Below, piece after piece: positions 19,111 through 27,137 of a stretch of DNA of 64,000 nucleotides. Numbering within the stretch: position 1 is the first letter of the stretch; each line of letters starts with the position of its first letter. The stretch is from Klenkia marina (GTDB taxonomy: Bacteria; Actinomycetota; Actinomycetes; Mycobacteriales; Geodermatophilaceae), in assembly GCF_900101025.1 (NCBI RefSeq), contig NZ_FMUH01000004.1:124001-188000 (forward strand), given 5' to 3'. The notes below the pieces were generated by a model. The model ran no database searches. It was not told the origin of the DNA and saw nothing but the letters and a program-made list of their open reading frames with translations. The position numbers and the translations under genes are program-made.

Positions 19111-20613
19111 GTGACCGCACCCGACCCCGGTTCCCGGGCCCTGCCCGGGTGGCTGGCCGCGGTGGTGACGTTCGTGTCCTCCGGCGCCGTGCTGGTCCTC
19201 GAGATCGCGGGCCTGCGGCTCATCGCCCCCTACGTGGGCATCACGCTGCAGACCAACACCGCCGTCATCGGCTTCGCGCTGGCCGCGATCGCGGTCGGGG
19301 CGTGGGCCGGGGGAGCGGTGGCCGACCGCCGCGACCCCCGCGGTCTGCTGGTCCCGCTCCTGGTGGCCGGCGGCGCCCTGCTCGTCGCCGTGGCCCCGGT
19401 GGTCCGGTTCGCCGGGGCCCTGCTGGCCGGCGCCGCGGCGGGCAACGTGCTGCTGCTGGCCGCCGTGGCGGTGGTGGTCCCGGTGACCCTGCTGTCGGCC
19501 GTCCCGCCCATGGTGGTGGCCCTGCAGCTGCGCAGCCTCGACCGGACCGGCTCGGTGGTGGGCAAGCTGTCGGGCATCGGCACCCTCGGTGGCATCGCCG
19601 CGACGTTCGGCACCGGGTTCGTGCTCGTCGCCCTGCTGCCGACCACGGCCATCCTGGTCGGCGCCGGCCTGGTCGTGGTGGCCACGGGTGTCGTCCTGTG
19701 GGTCGCCCTGCGCCGTCGCGCCGCCGTCCGGTTGCCCGGCGCACTGCTGGTCACCGCGCTGGTGGGCACGGGTGCGGCGGTGCTCGCGCCGAACCCGTGC
19801 GAGGTCGAGACCACCTACCACTGCGCCCGCGTGGTCGCCGACCCCGCCCGCGAGGGCGGCCGCACCCTGGTGCTGGACACCCTGCGGCACTCCTACGTCG
19901 ACCTGACCGACCCCACGCACCTCGAGTTCGGGTACGTGCAGGCCGTCGCGTCGGTCACCGACACCCTCGGTGTGCCCGGTGAGGCGCTGTCGGCGCTGCA
20001 CGTGGGCGGGGGCGGGCTCACGCTGCCCCGCTACCTCGCCGACGTGCGCCCGGGCACCACGAGCCGGGTGCTCGAGGTCGACGCCGGCGTGCTCGCCCTG
20101 GACCGCGCCGAGCTGGGCCTGCAGACCTCGGCCGACCTGCAGGTCGACGTCGGCGACGCCCGCACCGGTCTGGGCCGGGAGGTCGCCGGTGCCCGTGACC
20201 TCGTGGTGGGCGACGCGTTCGGTGGTCTCGCCGTCCCGTGGCAGCTGACCACCGTCGAGGCGCTGCAGCTGGTCGACCGCGCGCTCGCCGACGACGGCGT
20301 CTACGCGGTCAACCTCATCGACCACGGGCCGCTGTCGTTCCTGCGCGCCGAGCTGGCCACGATGCAGCAGGTGTTCCCGCACGTCGCGCTGCTGGCCCGG
20401 GCGCCGGTCGTGGCCGGCGAGGACGGCGGCAACGTCGTCGCGGTCGCCTCGCGCTCGCCGATCGACACCGCGGCGATCAGCTCGGCGCTGGCCGGCCGGC
20501 TGCTGCCGTGGCAGGTGATCACCGGCGACGACCTCGAGGCGTTCGTCGGCGGGGCGCCGGTGCTCACCGACGACTTCGCCCCGGTCGACCAGCTGCTCAC
20601 GCCCTACGGCTGA
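19111..20613 (+). CDS. Fused membrane / spermidine-synthase-like protein
   Basis: 500 aa. About eight hydrophobic helices (residues 15-245) are followed by a class I methyltransferase-like domain of the spermidine synthase family (about 255-490): LHVGGGGLTLPRYLAD, VLEVDAGVLALDRAELG, DLVVGDAFGG. The Asp-Pro pair typical of the polyamine active site is replaced by DAFGG, so true spermidine synthase activity is doubtful. GTG 19111 begins 1 bp after the SRAP stop, suggesting co-transcription. Confidence 0.85.
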   Translation: MTAPDPGSRALPGWLAAVVTFVSSGAVLVLEIAGLRLIAPYVGITLQTNTAVIGFALAAIAVGAWAGGAVADRRDPRGLLVPLLVAGGALLVAVAPVVRFAGALLAGAAAGNVLLLAAVAVVVPVTLLSAVPPMVVALQLRSLDRTGSVVGKLSGIGTLGGIAATFGTGFVLVALLPTTAILVGAGLVVVATGVVLWVALRRRAAVRLPGALLVTALVGTGAAVLAPNPCEVETTYHCARVVADPAREGGRTLVLDTLRHSYVDLTDPTHLEFGYVQAVASVTDTLGVPGEALSALHVGGGGLTLPRYLADVRPGTTSRVLEVDAGVLALDRAELGLQTSADLQVDVGDARTGLGREVAGARDLVVGDAFGGLAVPWQLTTVEALQLVDRALADDGVYAVNLIDHGPLSFLRAELATMQQVFPHVALLARAPVVAGEDGGNVVAVASRSPIDTAAISSALAGRLLPWQVITGDDLEAFVGGAPVLTDDFAPVDQLLTPYG

Positions 20614-20616
20614 GGC

Positions 20617-21093
20617 TCACCGACCGATCGGTGCGGTGCGGGCGCGGGTCAGCGCGACCAGGTCGGCCGGTGTGAGCTCGACCTGCAGACCGCGTCGCCC
20701 GCCGCTCACGCAGACGGTGGGCAGGTCCAGCGTCGAGGAGTCCACGACGGTCGGCAGCGCCTTGCGCTGCCCCAGCGGGCTGATGCCGCCGCGCACGTAG
20801 CCGGTGCTGCGCTCGGCGTCGGCGGGGTCGGCCATCGCGGCCCTGCGCCCACCCAGCGCGGCGGCCAGCGCCTTGAGGTCCAGCTGCCCGGCCACCGGCA
20901 CGACCGCCACGACCAGGGTGCCGTCCACCCGGGCGAGCAGCGTCTTGAGCACGCGCTCGGGGTCCTGGCCGAGGGCGGCGACGGCGGCCTCGCCGTACCC
21001 CTGCCCGTCCTCGTGGTCGTCGGGGTCGTAGCTGCGCAGCTCGAAGCGCACACCGGCCTTCTCCAGCACCCGCACAGCAGGGGTCGCCGCCAT
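20617..21093 (-). CDS. ybaK: Cys-tRNA(Pro)/prolyl-tRNA editing deacylase YbaK
   Basis: 158 aa. YbaK/EbsC fold with the catalytic-region Lys in [12 protein letters not shown], then [28 protein letters not shown]. It hydrolyses misacylated Cys-tRNA(Pro). The start ATG lies 6 bp after TAGGGT (21100-21105) with no ribosome-binding site, so the mRNA is probably leaderless. Convergent with the MFS/spermidine-like gene (3 bp apart). Confidence 0.93.
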   Translation of the reverse strand: MAATPAVRVLEKAGVRFELRSYDPDDHEDGQGYGEAAVAALGQDPERVLKTLLARVDGTLVVAVVPVAGQLDLKALAAALGGRRAAMADPADAERSTGYVRGGISPLGQRKALPTVVDSSTLDLPTVCVSGGRRGLQVELTPADLVALTRARTAPIGR

Positions 21094-21131
21094 GGGGTGA
21101 CCCTAGGGGCCCTCCCGGCAGCGCCGGAGCG

Positions 21132-21311
21132 GGGAATGCCCGGGGCCCCGCGTGCGCTGCACGCACCGTGACCAGCACAGCCGCAGCGACCAGGGACCAC
21201 CGCGCCGTGGGCCCGGTGGTCGTCCGTCGTCCGCCCGGCCGGGCCGTGCCCGCCCGACTAGCATCGACCGACGTGGTGCTCTCCTCGCGGGTGCCGCAGA
21301 GAGGACGGTCG
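21132..21311 (+). promoter_or_regulatory. sigR promoter region with a candidate SigR-type -35 (GGGAAT) and a -10 (TAGCAT)
   Basis: GGGAAT at 21132-21137 matches the -35 core of SigR/SigH promoters (GGGAAT-N16-20-GTT); 18 bp later stands GCT rather than GTT. The predicted start would fall next to the GTG at 21168. A second box, TAGCAT (21259-21264), precedes GTG 21273 by 8 bp and GTG 21312 by 47 bp. Two promoters feeding two start codons is an inference. Confidence 0.4.
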
Positions 21312-21989
21312 GTGCCCGACGAGAGCACGGAAGCCCCCCCGCAGGTCGTCGAGACCCCCGAGGCCCGGGCCGACGGCAGCCGCAGCGAGCAGACGGAGTC
21401 GCGCGCCGAGCGCGACGCCCGCTTCGAGCGCGACGCCCTGCCCTTCCTCGACCAGCTGTACCCGGCCGCGTTGCGCATGACCCGCAACCCCGCCGACGCC
21501 GAGGACCTGGTCCAGGAGACCTTCGTGAAGGCGTACTCCGCCTTCCACCAGTTCGCCGAGGGCACGAACCTCAAGGCGTGGCTGTACCGGATCCTGACCA
21601 ACACCTACATCAACAACTACCGCAAGAAGCAGCGGCAGCCGCAGCAGTACCCCACCGAGCAGGTGCAGGACTGGCAGCTGTTCGCCGCCGAGGAGCACAG
21701 CTCCACCGGTCTGCGGTCGGCCGAGATGGAGGCGTTGGACCACCTGCCCGACTCCGACATCAAGGACGCGCTGCAGCAGCTGCCCGAGGACTTCCGGCTG
21801 GCGGTGTACCTCGCCGACGTCGAGGGGTTCGCCTACAAGGAGATCGCCGAGATCATGGGCACGCCCATCGGCACGGTGATGTCCCGGCTGCACCGCGGGC
21901 GTCGCGGTCTGCAGAAGCTGCTCGCCGACTACGCCCGTGAGCGCGGGTTCGCCCGCGCCGGGGCCGCCGAGGAGGGATCGGCATCGTGA
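21312..21989 (+). CDS. sigR: ECF sigma factor, SigR/SigH-type (redox stress)
   Basis: 225 aa from GTG 21312 (AGAGGA 6 bp upstream). Region 2 contains [20 protein letters not shown] and [20 protein letters not shown]; region 4 contains [35 protein letters not shown] and [12 protein letters not shown]. It directs transcription of thiol-oxidative stress genes in actinobacteria. The frame stays open upstream with GTG starts at 21273 and 21168, giving possible longer isoforms of 238 and 273 aa. Its stop overlaps the anti-sigma gene (GTGA). Confidence 0.93.
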   Translation: MPDESTEAPPQVVETPEARADGSRSEQTESRAERDARFERDALPFLDQLYPAALRMTRNPADAEDLVQETFVKAYSAFHQFAEGTNLKAWLYRILTNTYINNYRKKQRQPQQYPTEQVQDWQLFAAEEHSSTGLRSAEMEALDHLPDSDIKDALQQLPEDFRLAVYLADVEGFAYKEIAEIMGTPIGTVMSRLHRGRRGLQKLLADYARERGFARAGAAEEGSAS

Positions 21990-22303
21990 GCGACCACCCG
22001 AGCACCGAGATCGCCAGCTGCGACGACGTCCTGTCGCACGTCTTCGAGTTCCTCGACCACGAGACCGGCGACGAGCGCCGGGCCGTCATCGCCGAGCACC
22101 TCGAGGACTGCTCGCCCTGCCTGCGCGAGTTCGGCATCGAGCAGGAGTTCAAGGCCCTGGTCCGCAAGCGCTGCGGTGGCGACCCGACGCCGCTGGGCCT
22201 CAAGGACCGCATCAAGCTGCAGCTCACCCAGGTCGCCTTCGAGGAGAACGGCACCACCGTGAGCGTCGAGCAGGTCACCGTGGAGCGGTCCGCCGCGGAC
22301 TGA
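21986..22303 (+). CDS. rsrA: Zinc-binding redox-sensing anti-sigma factor (RsrA/RshA)
   Basis: 105 aa ZAS-family anti-sigma factor. Cys12, His38, Cys42 and Cys45 (HLEDCSPC) match the zinc ligands of Streptomyces RsrA. Disulfide formation between these cysteines releases the partner sigma factor. Coupled to sigR by a 4-bp overlap and followed by a strong hairpin. Confidence 0.95.
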   Translation: MSDHPSTEIASCDDVLSHVFEFLDHETGDERRAVIAEHLEDCSPCLREFGIEQEFKALVRKRCGGDPTPLGLKDRIKLQLTQVAFEENGTTVSVEQVTVERSAAD

Positions 22304-22328
22304 TCCGCGGGGCAGACCCCAGCACGAC

Positions 22329-22364
22329 CGAGGGCCCGGACGACCGATGTCGTCCGGGCCCTCG
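22329..22364. terminator. Bidirectional terminator between rsrA and bL37
   Basis: A perfect 15-bp inverted repeat (22329-22343 / 22350-22364) with loop CCGATG, between convergent genes. Confidence 0.75.
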
Positions 22365-22378
22365 TGCGCTCGCCTCGT

Positions 22379-22453
22379 TCAGGCGTTGGGGCGCTTGCCG
22401 TGGTTGGCGCCGTTCTTCTTGCGGGCGCGCCGCTTGCGTCCACGCTTGGACAT
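22379..22453 (-). CDS. 50S ribosomal protein bL37
   Basis: 24 aa, almost entirely Lys/Arg/Asn: begins MSKRGRKRRARKKN and ends HGKRPNA. This matches bL37, the tiny actinobacterial ribosomal protein first seen in mycobacterial ribosome structures. An AGGAGG (22461-22466) lies 7 bp before the ATG. It is easily missed because of its size. Confidence 0.92.
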   Translation of the reverse strand: MSKRGRKRRARKKNGANHGKRPNA

Positions 22454-22621
22454 CGCTGCCCTCCTCTCATCACGGGTCCCCGAGCTCCTCGGGCTCCGGC
22501 CGTCCAGGGTCTCACGAGCCCGTGCGGGCGTGCCGGGTGTCCCCGCCGCGCGTCCTGGGCAAGGCTGTCCCGGCAGGGCACGACAGCGCACCAGCACAGC
22601 GCACCAGTACAGGGGGACGAC

Positions 22622-23653
22622 GTGGCGGACACCGGCGGCATCGGCATCTCGAGCGTGCTGGTGGCCGGGCGCGGTCCAGCGGCCTGCGCCGTCGTGCGGG
22701 CCACCGAGGCGCTGGGCGTCAAGACCGTCGCGGTGCACTCGGCGAGCGAACGCGGTGCGCGGCACGTCCGGATGGCCGACGACTCGGTCCTGCTGGGTCC
22801 GGCGCCGGCCGCCGAGTCCTACCTGTCGGTGCCCCGGCTGGTCGAGGCCGCCCGGCGCAGCGGGGTCGAGGCGGTGCTCCCGGTGCCCCCGGCCCTCGCG
22901 GGCAACGCGGAGCTGGCCGCCGCGGTGGTGGAGTCCGGGCTGACCTGGGTGGGGCCGGCGGCCGGGGTGCTGGAGCGGCTGGGGGGTGACGGGGTCGAGC
23001 CCGCGAGCGCCCAGGGGTTCCTCGCCGTCGTGACCTCCGAGGGCCTGCGCCACGTGACCCCGGTGCGCCGCGACCGGGACGCCGGCACGGCCCGGGTGTC
23101 CTGGACCCCCGCGGGCTGGCCGGCCGGCGGCGGTCCCGAGCTGCCGCGCGCCGCGCACCGGCTCGCGGAGGTCGGCTGGCGGGGCCTGGTCACGGTGGGC
23201 ATCGACCCCGACGGCGAGCTGGCCGAGGTCGCCGCCGGCTTCTCGCTCGACCTGGCCGTGCTCGAGCGGGCGCACGGCGTCGACGCGGTCGAGCTCGCCC
23301 TGCGCTGCGCCTCGGGACGCCTCCGCCCACCGCCGACCGCGGCGCCGCGGGCGGCGGTGGTCGCCCAGCTGCGGGCCACGCTGCCTCCCGGCACGGCCGG
23401 GCGGGTCACCGGCCGGTTGCCCGACGTGGCGGCGCCTGCCGACGCCGACGTCGTGGCCGTGGGCGGGTACGCGCCCGGCGACCGGCTCGACGGCTGGTAC
23501 GACGCGCTGCTGGCCACGGTCAGCGCCGCCGGGCCCGACACCGCGACCGCCGCGCTGCGCACCGCCGAGGTGCTCACCGACCTGCCCGACACCGGGGTGC
23601 CGCACGACGGCGTCGCGGTGTGCGAGGTCCTGCACCGGCTGGCCGAGGGCTGA
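22622..23653 (+). CDS. Degenerate biotin carboxylase homologue lacking the ATP-grasp core
   Basis: 343 aa, GTG start after AGGGGG (22611-22616). Residues ~9-110 match the biotin carboxylase N-terminal domain (LGVKTVAVHSASERG, ADDSVLLGPAPAAESYLSV). The usual HPGYGFLSEN is replaced by LPVPPALAGNAEL. The central ATP-grasp region is shortened to ~90 residues, with no Gly-rich loop and no EMNxRxQVEH metal site. A later piece (GVDAVELALRCASGRLRPP) again resembles the family. Full-length enzymes have about 450 residues. It is therefore probably catalytically inactive but intact as a gene. It lies 75 bp before a stand-alone biotinyl carrier gene, which suggests a shared role. Confidence 0.75.
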   Translation: MADTGGIGISSVLVAGRGPAACAVVRATEALGVKTVAVHSASERGARHVRMADDSVLLGPAPAAESYLSVPRLVEAARRSGVEAVLPVPPALAGNAELAAAVVESGLTWVGPAAGVLERLGGDGVEPASAQGFLAVVTSEGLRHVTPVRRDRDAGTARVSWTPAGWPAGGGPELPRAAHRLAEVGWRGLVTVGIDPDGELAEVAAGFSLDLAVLERAHGVDAVELALRCASGRLRPPPTAAPRAAVVAQLRATLPPGTAGRVTGRLPDVAAPADADVVAVGGYAPGDRLDGWYDALLATVSAAGPDTATAALRTAEVLTDLPDTGVPHDGVAVCEVLHRLAEG

Positions 23654-23728
23654 CCGAGGGCTGACCGTGGGCACGGCGCAGGTGGTTGGATGGTCGCCGG
23701 TACCCGCGCAGCACGAGGAGGTCCGCCG

Positions 23729-23950
23729 GTGGCGGTCGAGGAGATCCACGCCGAGATGGTCTCCAGCGTCTGGAAGGTCCTCGTGGCCCCCGGCGCGGAG
23801 GTGGCGGCCGGCGACACGCTGGTCATCCTCGAGTCGATGAAGATGGAGATCCCGGTGCTCACCGAGCGGGCCGGCACGGTCTCCGAGCTGCACGTGGTCG
23901 AGGGCGAGGTCCTCCAGGAGGGCGACCTCATCGCGACCGTGACCAGCTGA
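23729..23950 (+). CDS. Stand-alone biotin/lipoyl-attachment protein (TB7.3-like)
   Basis: 73 aa, a single biotinyl domain. The biotinylation site is Lys38 in LESMKMEIP. GTG 23729 has GAGGAGGT 7 bp upstream. M. tuberculosis has the same small biotinylated protein (TB7.3) between rshA and pdtaS, so position and size both match. Its carboxylase partner is unknown. The stop is followed 1 bp later by the start of the kinase gene. Confidence 0.93.
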   Translation: MAVEEIHAEMVSSVWKVLVAPGAEVAAGDTLVILESMKMEIPVLTERAGTVSELHVVEGEVLQEGDLIATVTS

Positions 23951-23951
23951 G

Positions 23952-25442
23952 GTGACCGCCTCCCGCAGTGGTCTGTCCGACCGGCTCCTGCGGGCCCCCG
24001 CGGTCAGCCCGTCCCAGGCCGACCACGCACGACGCCTCGTGGCCGACTGGCAGCTGCTGGCCGACCTCTCCTTCGCCGACCTCACCCTGTGGGTGCCGCT
24101 GGCCGGGGGTGCGTGGTGGTGCGTGGCGCAGGTGCGCCCGCTCACCGCACCCACCACGCAGCCCGAGGACCTCGTGGGCGTGGAGGTCGAGGGCGAGGCG
24201 GCCGCGTCGTTCGTGCGGGTGCACCGCGACGGCGAACCGCTCGTCGAGGAACCCGACGGCACCGGGGCCTTCCCCCGCCGGCGCGAGGTGCTGCCGGTGC
24301 GCCACGAGGGGTCCGTCGTGGCCGTGCTGGCCCGCGACGCCCGCATCTCCGCCAGCCGGCCGCCGTCGGAGCTGGAGCTGACCTACCTCGACATCGCCGC
24401 CGAGCTCTCGCAGATGGTCTCCGCGGGCACCTTCCCCCCGCGGATGCTCGAGGACGCCGAGATGAGCCCGCGGGTCGGCGACGGCCTGGTGCGGCTGGAC
24501 GGCGCGGGCCGGGCGGTCTACGCCAGCCCGAACGCGCTGTCGGCCTACCGGCGGATGGGCCTCACCGGCGACCTGGTGGGCGCCGACCTCGCCGCGCTCA
24601 CCCGCGGCACCGCCAGCGACCGGGTGACCGGTGAGGTGGTGGCCGCGCACATCGCCGCGGCCGTGGCCGGTCGCTTCCCCGACCCCCTCGACGTCGAGGG
24701 CGCGTCGGCCACGCTGCTCGTCCGTGCGCTGCCGCTGCAGGCCCCCGGAGGGGAGCACGGGGCGTTGGTGCTGGTGCGCGACGTCACCGACGTGCGCCGA
24801 CGCGACCGGGCGCTGATGACCAAGGACGCCACCATCCGGGAGATCCACCACCGGGTGAAGAACAACCTGCAGACCGTGGCGGCGTTGCTGCGGTTGCAGG
24901 CCCGCCGGGTGTCCGAGCCGGCTGCCCGGGACGCGCTGCTGGAGTCGGTGCGCCGGGTGGCCTCGATCGCGGTCGTGCACGACACCCTGGCCGGCAGCCG
25001 CGAGGACGTCGTGGACGTCGACGACGTCCTGGACCAGGTGATCCCCATGCTGGGCGACGTCGCGTCGGTGGGGCCGGCTGCGGCGATCGTGCGCACCGGC
25101 CGGTTCGGCGAGCTGCCCGCCGGCAGCGCCACGCCCCTGGTCATGGCGGTCACCGAGCTGCTGCACAACGCCGCCGAGCACGCCTTCCCCGAGGGGCGGC
25201 CCGGGCGCATCGAGCTCACCGCCCGGCGCGAGGGCCACGACCTGGTGGTCACCATCGCCGACGACGGCCGGGGGCTGCCACCGGGCTTCGACGTCGCGGC
25301 CAGCAAGGGGCTGGGACTGCAGATCGTGCGCACGCTGGTGACCAGCGAGCTGCACGGCCAGCTGACGGTGCGCGCACCCGAGGACGGACCCGGCACCGTC
25401 GCCGAGCTCGAGCTGCCCGGGGTGGGACGCACCCGCCGCTGA
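23952..25442 (+). CDS. pdtaS: Cytoplasmic sensor histidine kinase, PdtaS-like (HisKA_2)
   Basis: 496 aa, no membrane segments. N-terminal GAF-like sensor (about 25-170), PAS domain (about 175-285), then a HisKA_2 dimerisation domain with the phospho-acceptor His in REIHHRVKNNLQTVAALLRLQ (about 297-317). The HATPase domain carries ELLHNAAEHAF, DDGRGLPPGF and GLGLQIVRTLV. In mycobacteria PdtaS phosphorylates the antiterminator PdtaR; no such partner gene lies here. Downstream of the biotinyl gene in the same transcription unit. Confidence 0.92.
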   Translation: MTASRSGLSDRLLRAPAVSPSQADHARRLVADWQLLADLSFADLTLWVPLAGGAWWCVAQVRPLTAPTTQPEDLVGVEVEGEAAASFVRVHRDGEPLVEEPDGTGAFPRRREVLPVRHEGSVVAVLARDARISASRPPSELELTYLDIAAELSQMVSAGTFPPRMLEDAEMSPRVGDGLVRLDGAGRAVYASPNALSAYRRMGLTGDLVGADLAALTRGTASDRVTGEVVAAHIAAAVAGRFPDPLDVEGASATLLVRALPLQAPGGEHGALVLVRDVTDVRRRDRALMTKDATIREIHHRVKNNLQTVAALLRLQARRVSEPAARDALLESVRRVASIAVVHDTLAGSREDVVDVDDVLDQVIPMLGDVASVGPAAAIVRTGRFGELPAGSATPLVMAVTELLHNAAEHAFPEGRPGRIELTARREGHDLVVTIADDGRGLPPGFDVAASKGLGLQIVRTLVTSELHGQLTVRAPEDGPGTVAELELPGVGRTRR

Positions 25443-25447
25443 CGCGG

Positions 25448-25484
25448 CAGGAGCCGGTCACCACGACGTGGTGACCGGCTCCTG
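25448..25484. terminator. Bidirectional terminator between pdtaS and whiB1
   Basis: A perfect 17-bp inverted repeat (25448-25464 / 25468-25484) with loop GAC, 5 bp after the kinase stop and between convergent genes. Confidence 0.8.
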
Positions 25485-25507
25485 TGCGCGTGCTGCTGCC
25501 GAGTGCC

Positions 25508-25756
25508 TCAGGTGCGGACGCGGGCCCGCTGCGTGCGGCGCTTGAGGGCGCGACGCTCGTCCTCGGAGAGGCCGCCCCAGACACCGGAGTCCTGACCGGA
25601 GGTCAGTGCCCACTCGAGGCAGGACTGCACGACCGGGCAGCGCTGGCAGACGGCCTTGGCCTGCTCGATCTGGGTGACCGCAGGGCCCGTCGTCCCGATC
25701 GGGAAGAAGAGTTCGGGGTCCTCGTCACGGCAGAGGGCGCGGTGGCGCCAGTCCAT
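25508..25756 (-). CDS. whiB1: WhiB1-type iron-sulfur transcription factor
   Basis: 82 aa. The four [4Fe-4S] cysteines are Cys9, Cys37, Cys40 and Cys46, followed by the GVWGG turn (58-62) and a basic C-terminal tail (ERRALKRRTQRARVR) that binds DNA. Spacing equals WhiB1 of M. tuberculosis, which is NO-sensitive and binds the major sigma factor. ATG 25756 has GAGGAG upstream; a longer start would add residues unlike the family. Confidence 0.95.
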   Translation of the reverse strand: MDWRHRALCRDEDPELFFPIGTTGPAVTQIEQAKAVCQRCPVVQSCLEWALTSGQDSGVWGGLSEDERRALKRRTQRARVRT

Positions 25757-26091
25757 GTCGGTGTGCTCCTCGGTGTCGTCTACGGTGTGCCCTGTCCGGT
25801 TCCGGCCGGTGGGCCGGGTCACGGTCGGCCGGCGGCGTCTGGATCGTCGCCCGGCAGCACCCGCACGCTGGTGTTACCAGCAGGTTGCGTTCGAGGTCGA
25901 TGCTTTCACGCGCTGAGCGGCTGTCAAGCAGTTCAGCCGTCCGCCGTCCTTCCGTATGAGCAACCTCACCACGCCACTACCAGGTGTGCCACCGCAACGG
26001 GTGACCGGGTACTCCGGAAGCTTGTCCGGGAGCTGGGGACCAGCTAACCGAACGCTGGGACGACGACCCCGGCGACGACCCGGACGAGGTC
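25757..26091 (-). promoter_or_regulatory. 335-bp gene-free region upstream of whiB1
   Basis: No supported gene. On the minus strand a consensus TTGACA (25922-25927) is followed 16 bp later by AAGCAT, giving a candidate promoter with a leader of roughly 140 nt before whiB1. I see no clear CRP-type palindrome. Base composition is less GC-rich than around it, as expected for regulatory DNA. Confidence 0.4.
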
Positions 26092-27066
26092 TCAGACGAC
26101 GACCTCCAGCGCCGACGGCACGCTGCGCACGCGCAGGGCGGTGGCCGGCCCCAGGTGGTCGCCGTCGAGCTGCCAGCCCTGCGGCCGGGACGCCGTGACG
26201 GTGAGCTCCGCCAGGTCGTGGCGCCGGTGGACGGCGCGGCCGCGGACCTCGGGGCGGTCGGACATCGTCGTGCGCAGGTGCGAGATCATCCGCACCGCTC
26301 CCAGCCGGCCCAGGCCGAACACCGCCAGGCCGTTGTCGAAGCCGGCCTCGGGGCTCGGGGCGATGGCGCGGTGGCCGAGGTAGGTCCACGGGTTGACGTT
26401 GGAGACCAGGCAGAGGAAGAGGTCCTCGCGCGGGGGCTCACCGGGCACGTGCACGGTCATCGCCGGACGGCGGCGGTCGGGCCCCGTGAGGAACGCCCGG
26501 GTGCCGGCGCGCACGTACAGGCCGCCGGTGGATCGACGCCCCCGTGCCCGCTGCTCCTCGACCCGCCGGATGACGTCGGCGTCGAACCCGAGCCCGGCGG
26601 AGAAGACGAACCAGCGCGGCGGGGTCCACCCGGTGCCCCAGGCGATGTCGGTGCCCACCGCCACCTGGGCGCTGGCCGTCCCCAGGGACACCCGGCGGGT
26701 GCGGCCGGCCCGCAGCGAGTCCAGGATCTCGGCGGTGGCCTCCACGGGGTCGCGGGAGCGGCCCAGGGCGCGGCTGAAGACGTTGGTGGACCCGCCGGGC
26801 ACCACGGCCAGTGCCGGCACGTGCGTGCCAGGTCCGCCGGCCAGCAGGCCGTCGACGGTCTCGTTGACCGTGCCGTCGCCGCCCAGGGTGACCACGACGT
26901 CGATGCCGTCGGCGGTGGCCTGCTCGCCGAGCTCGCGGGCGTGGCCGCGGTGGGTGGTCTCGGCCACGTCCACCTTGAGGTCGCTGGACAGCGCCCGGAC
27001 CAGCACGTCGCGGACCTTGGCGGTGGTGGTGGTCGCCGCCGGGTTGGCCACCAGGAGCGCACGCAT
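26092..27066 (-). CDS. Diacylglycerol kinase-family lipid kinase
   Basis: 324 aa. DagK catalytic domain: ALLVANPAATTTTAK at the N-terminus, the nucleotide motif VVTLGGDGTVNETVDGLL (about 58-75), and VVPGGSTNVFSRALG. It probably phosphorylates diacylglycerol or a related lipid at the membrane face; psd and pssA lie 3 kb away. The ATG at 27066 lies 6 bp after TACTGT (27073-27078), with no ribosome-binding site. Confidence 0.88.
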   Translation of the reverse strand: MRALLVANPAATTTTAKVRDVLVRALSSDLKVDVAETTHRGHARELGEQATADGIDVVVTLGGDGTVNETVDGLLAGGPGTHVPALAVVPGGSTNVFSRALGRSRDPVEATAEILDSLRAGRTRRVSLGTASAQVAVGTDIAWGTGWTPPRWFVFSAGLGFDADVIRRVEEQRARGRRSTGGLYVRAGTRAFLTGPDRRRPAMTVHVPGEPPREDLFLCLVSNVNPWTYLGHRAIAPSPEAGFDNGLAVFGLGRLGAVRMISHLRTTMSDRPEVRGRAVHRRHDLAELTVTASRPQGWQLDGDHLGPATALRVRSVPSALEVVV

Positions 27067-27137
27067 GGCTCGACAGTAGCCAGCGGGGCGGGGGCGCTCG
27101 CCGGCCCTGCGGTTGCGGCCCGCGTAGCCTCGGGGCC
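27067..27137. promoter_or_regulatory. Divergent promoter pair, both leaderless-type
   Basis: Minus: TACTGT (27078-27073), 6 bp, ATG 27066. Plus: TAGCCT (27125-27130), 7 bp, GTG 27138. No -35 consensus stands out. Confidence 0.5.

Noticed and set aside
22622-23653. Biotin carboxylase pseudogene with a frameshift
   Set aside because: No stop or frame change is seen, and the codon pattern is uniform. The missing ATP-grasp core is not found in another frame within the gene.
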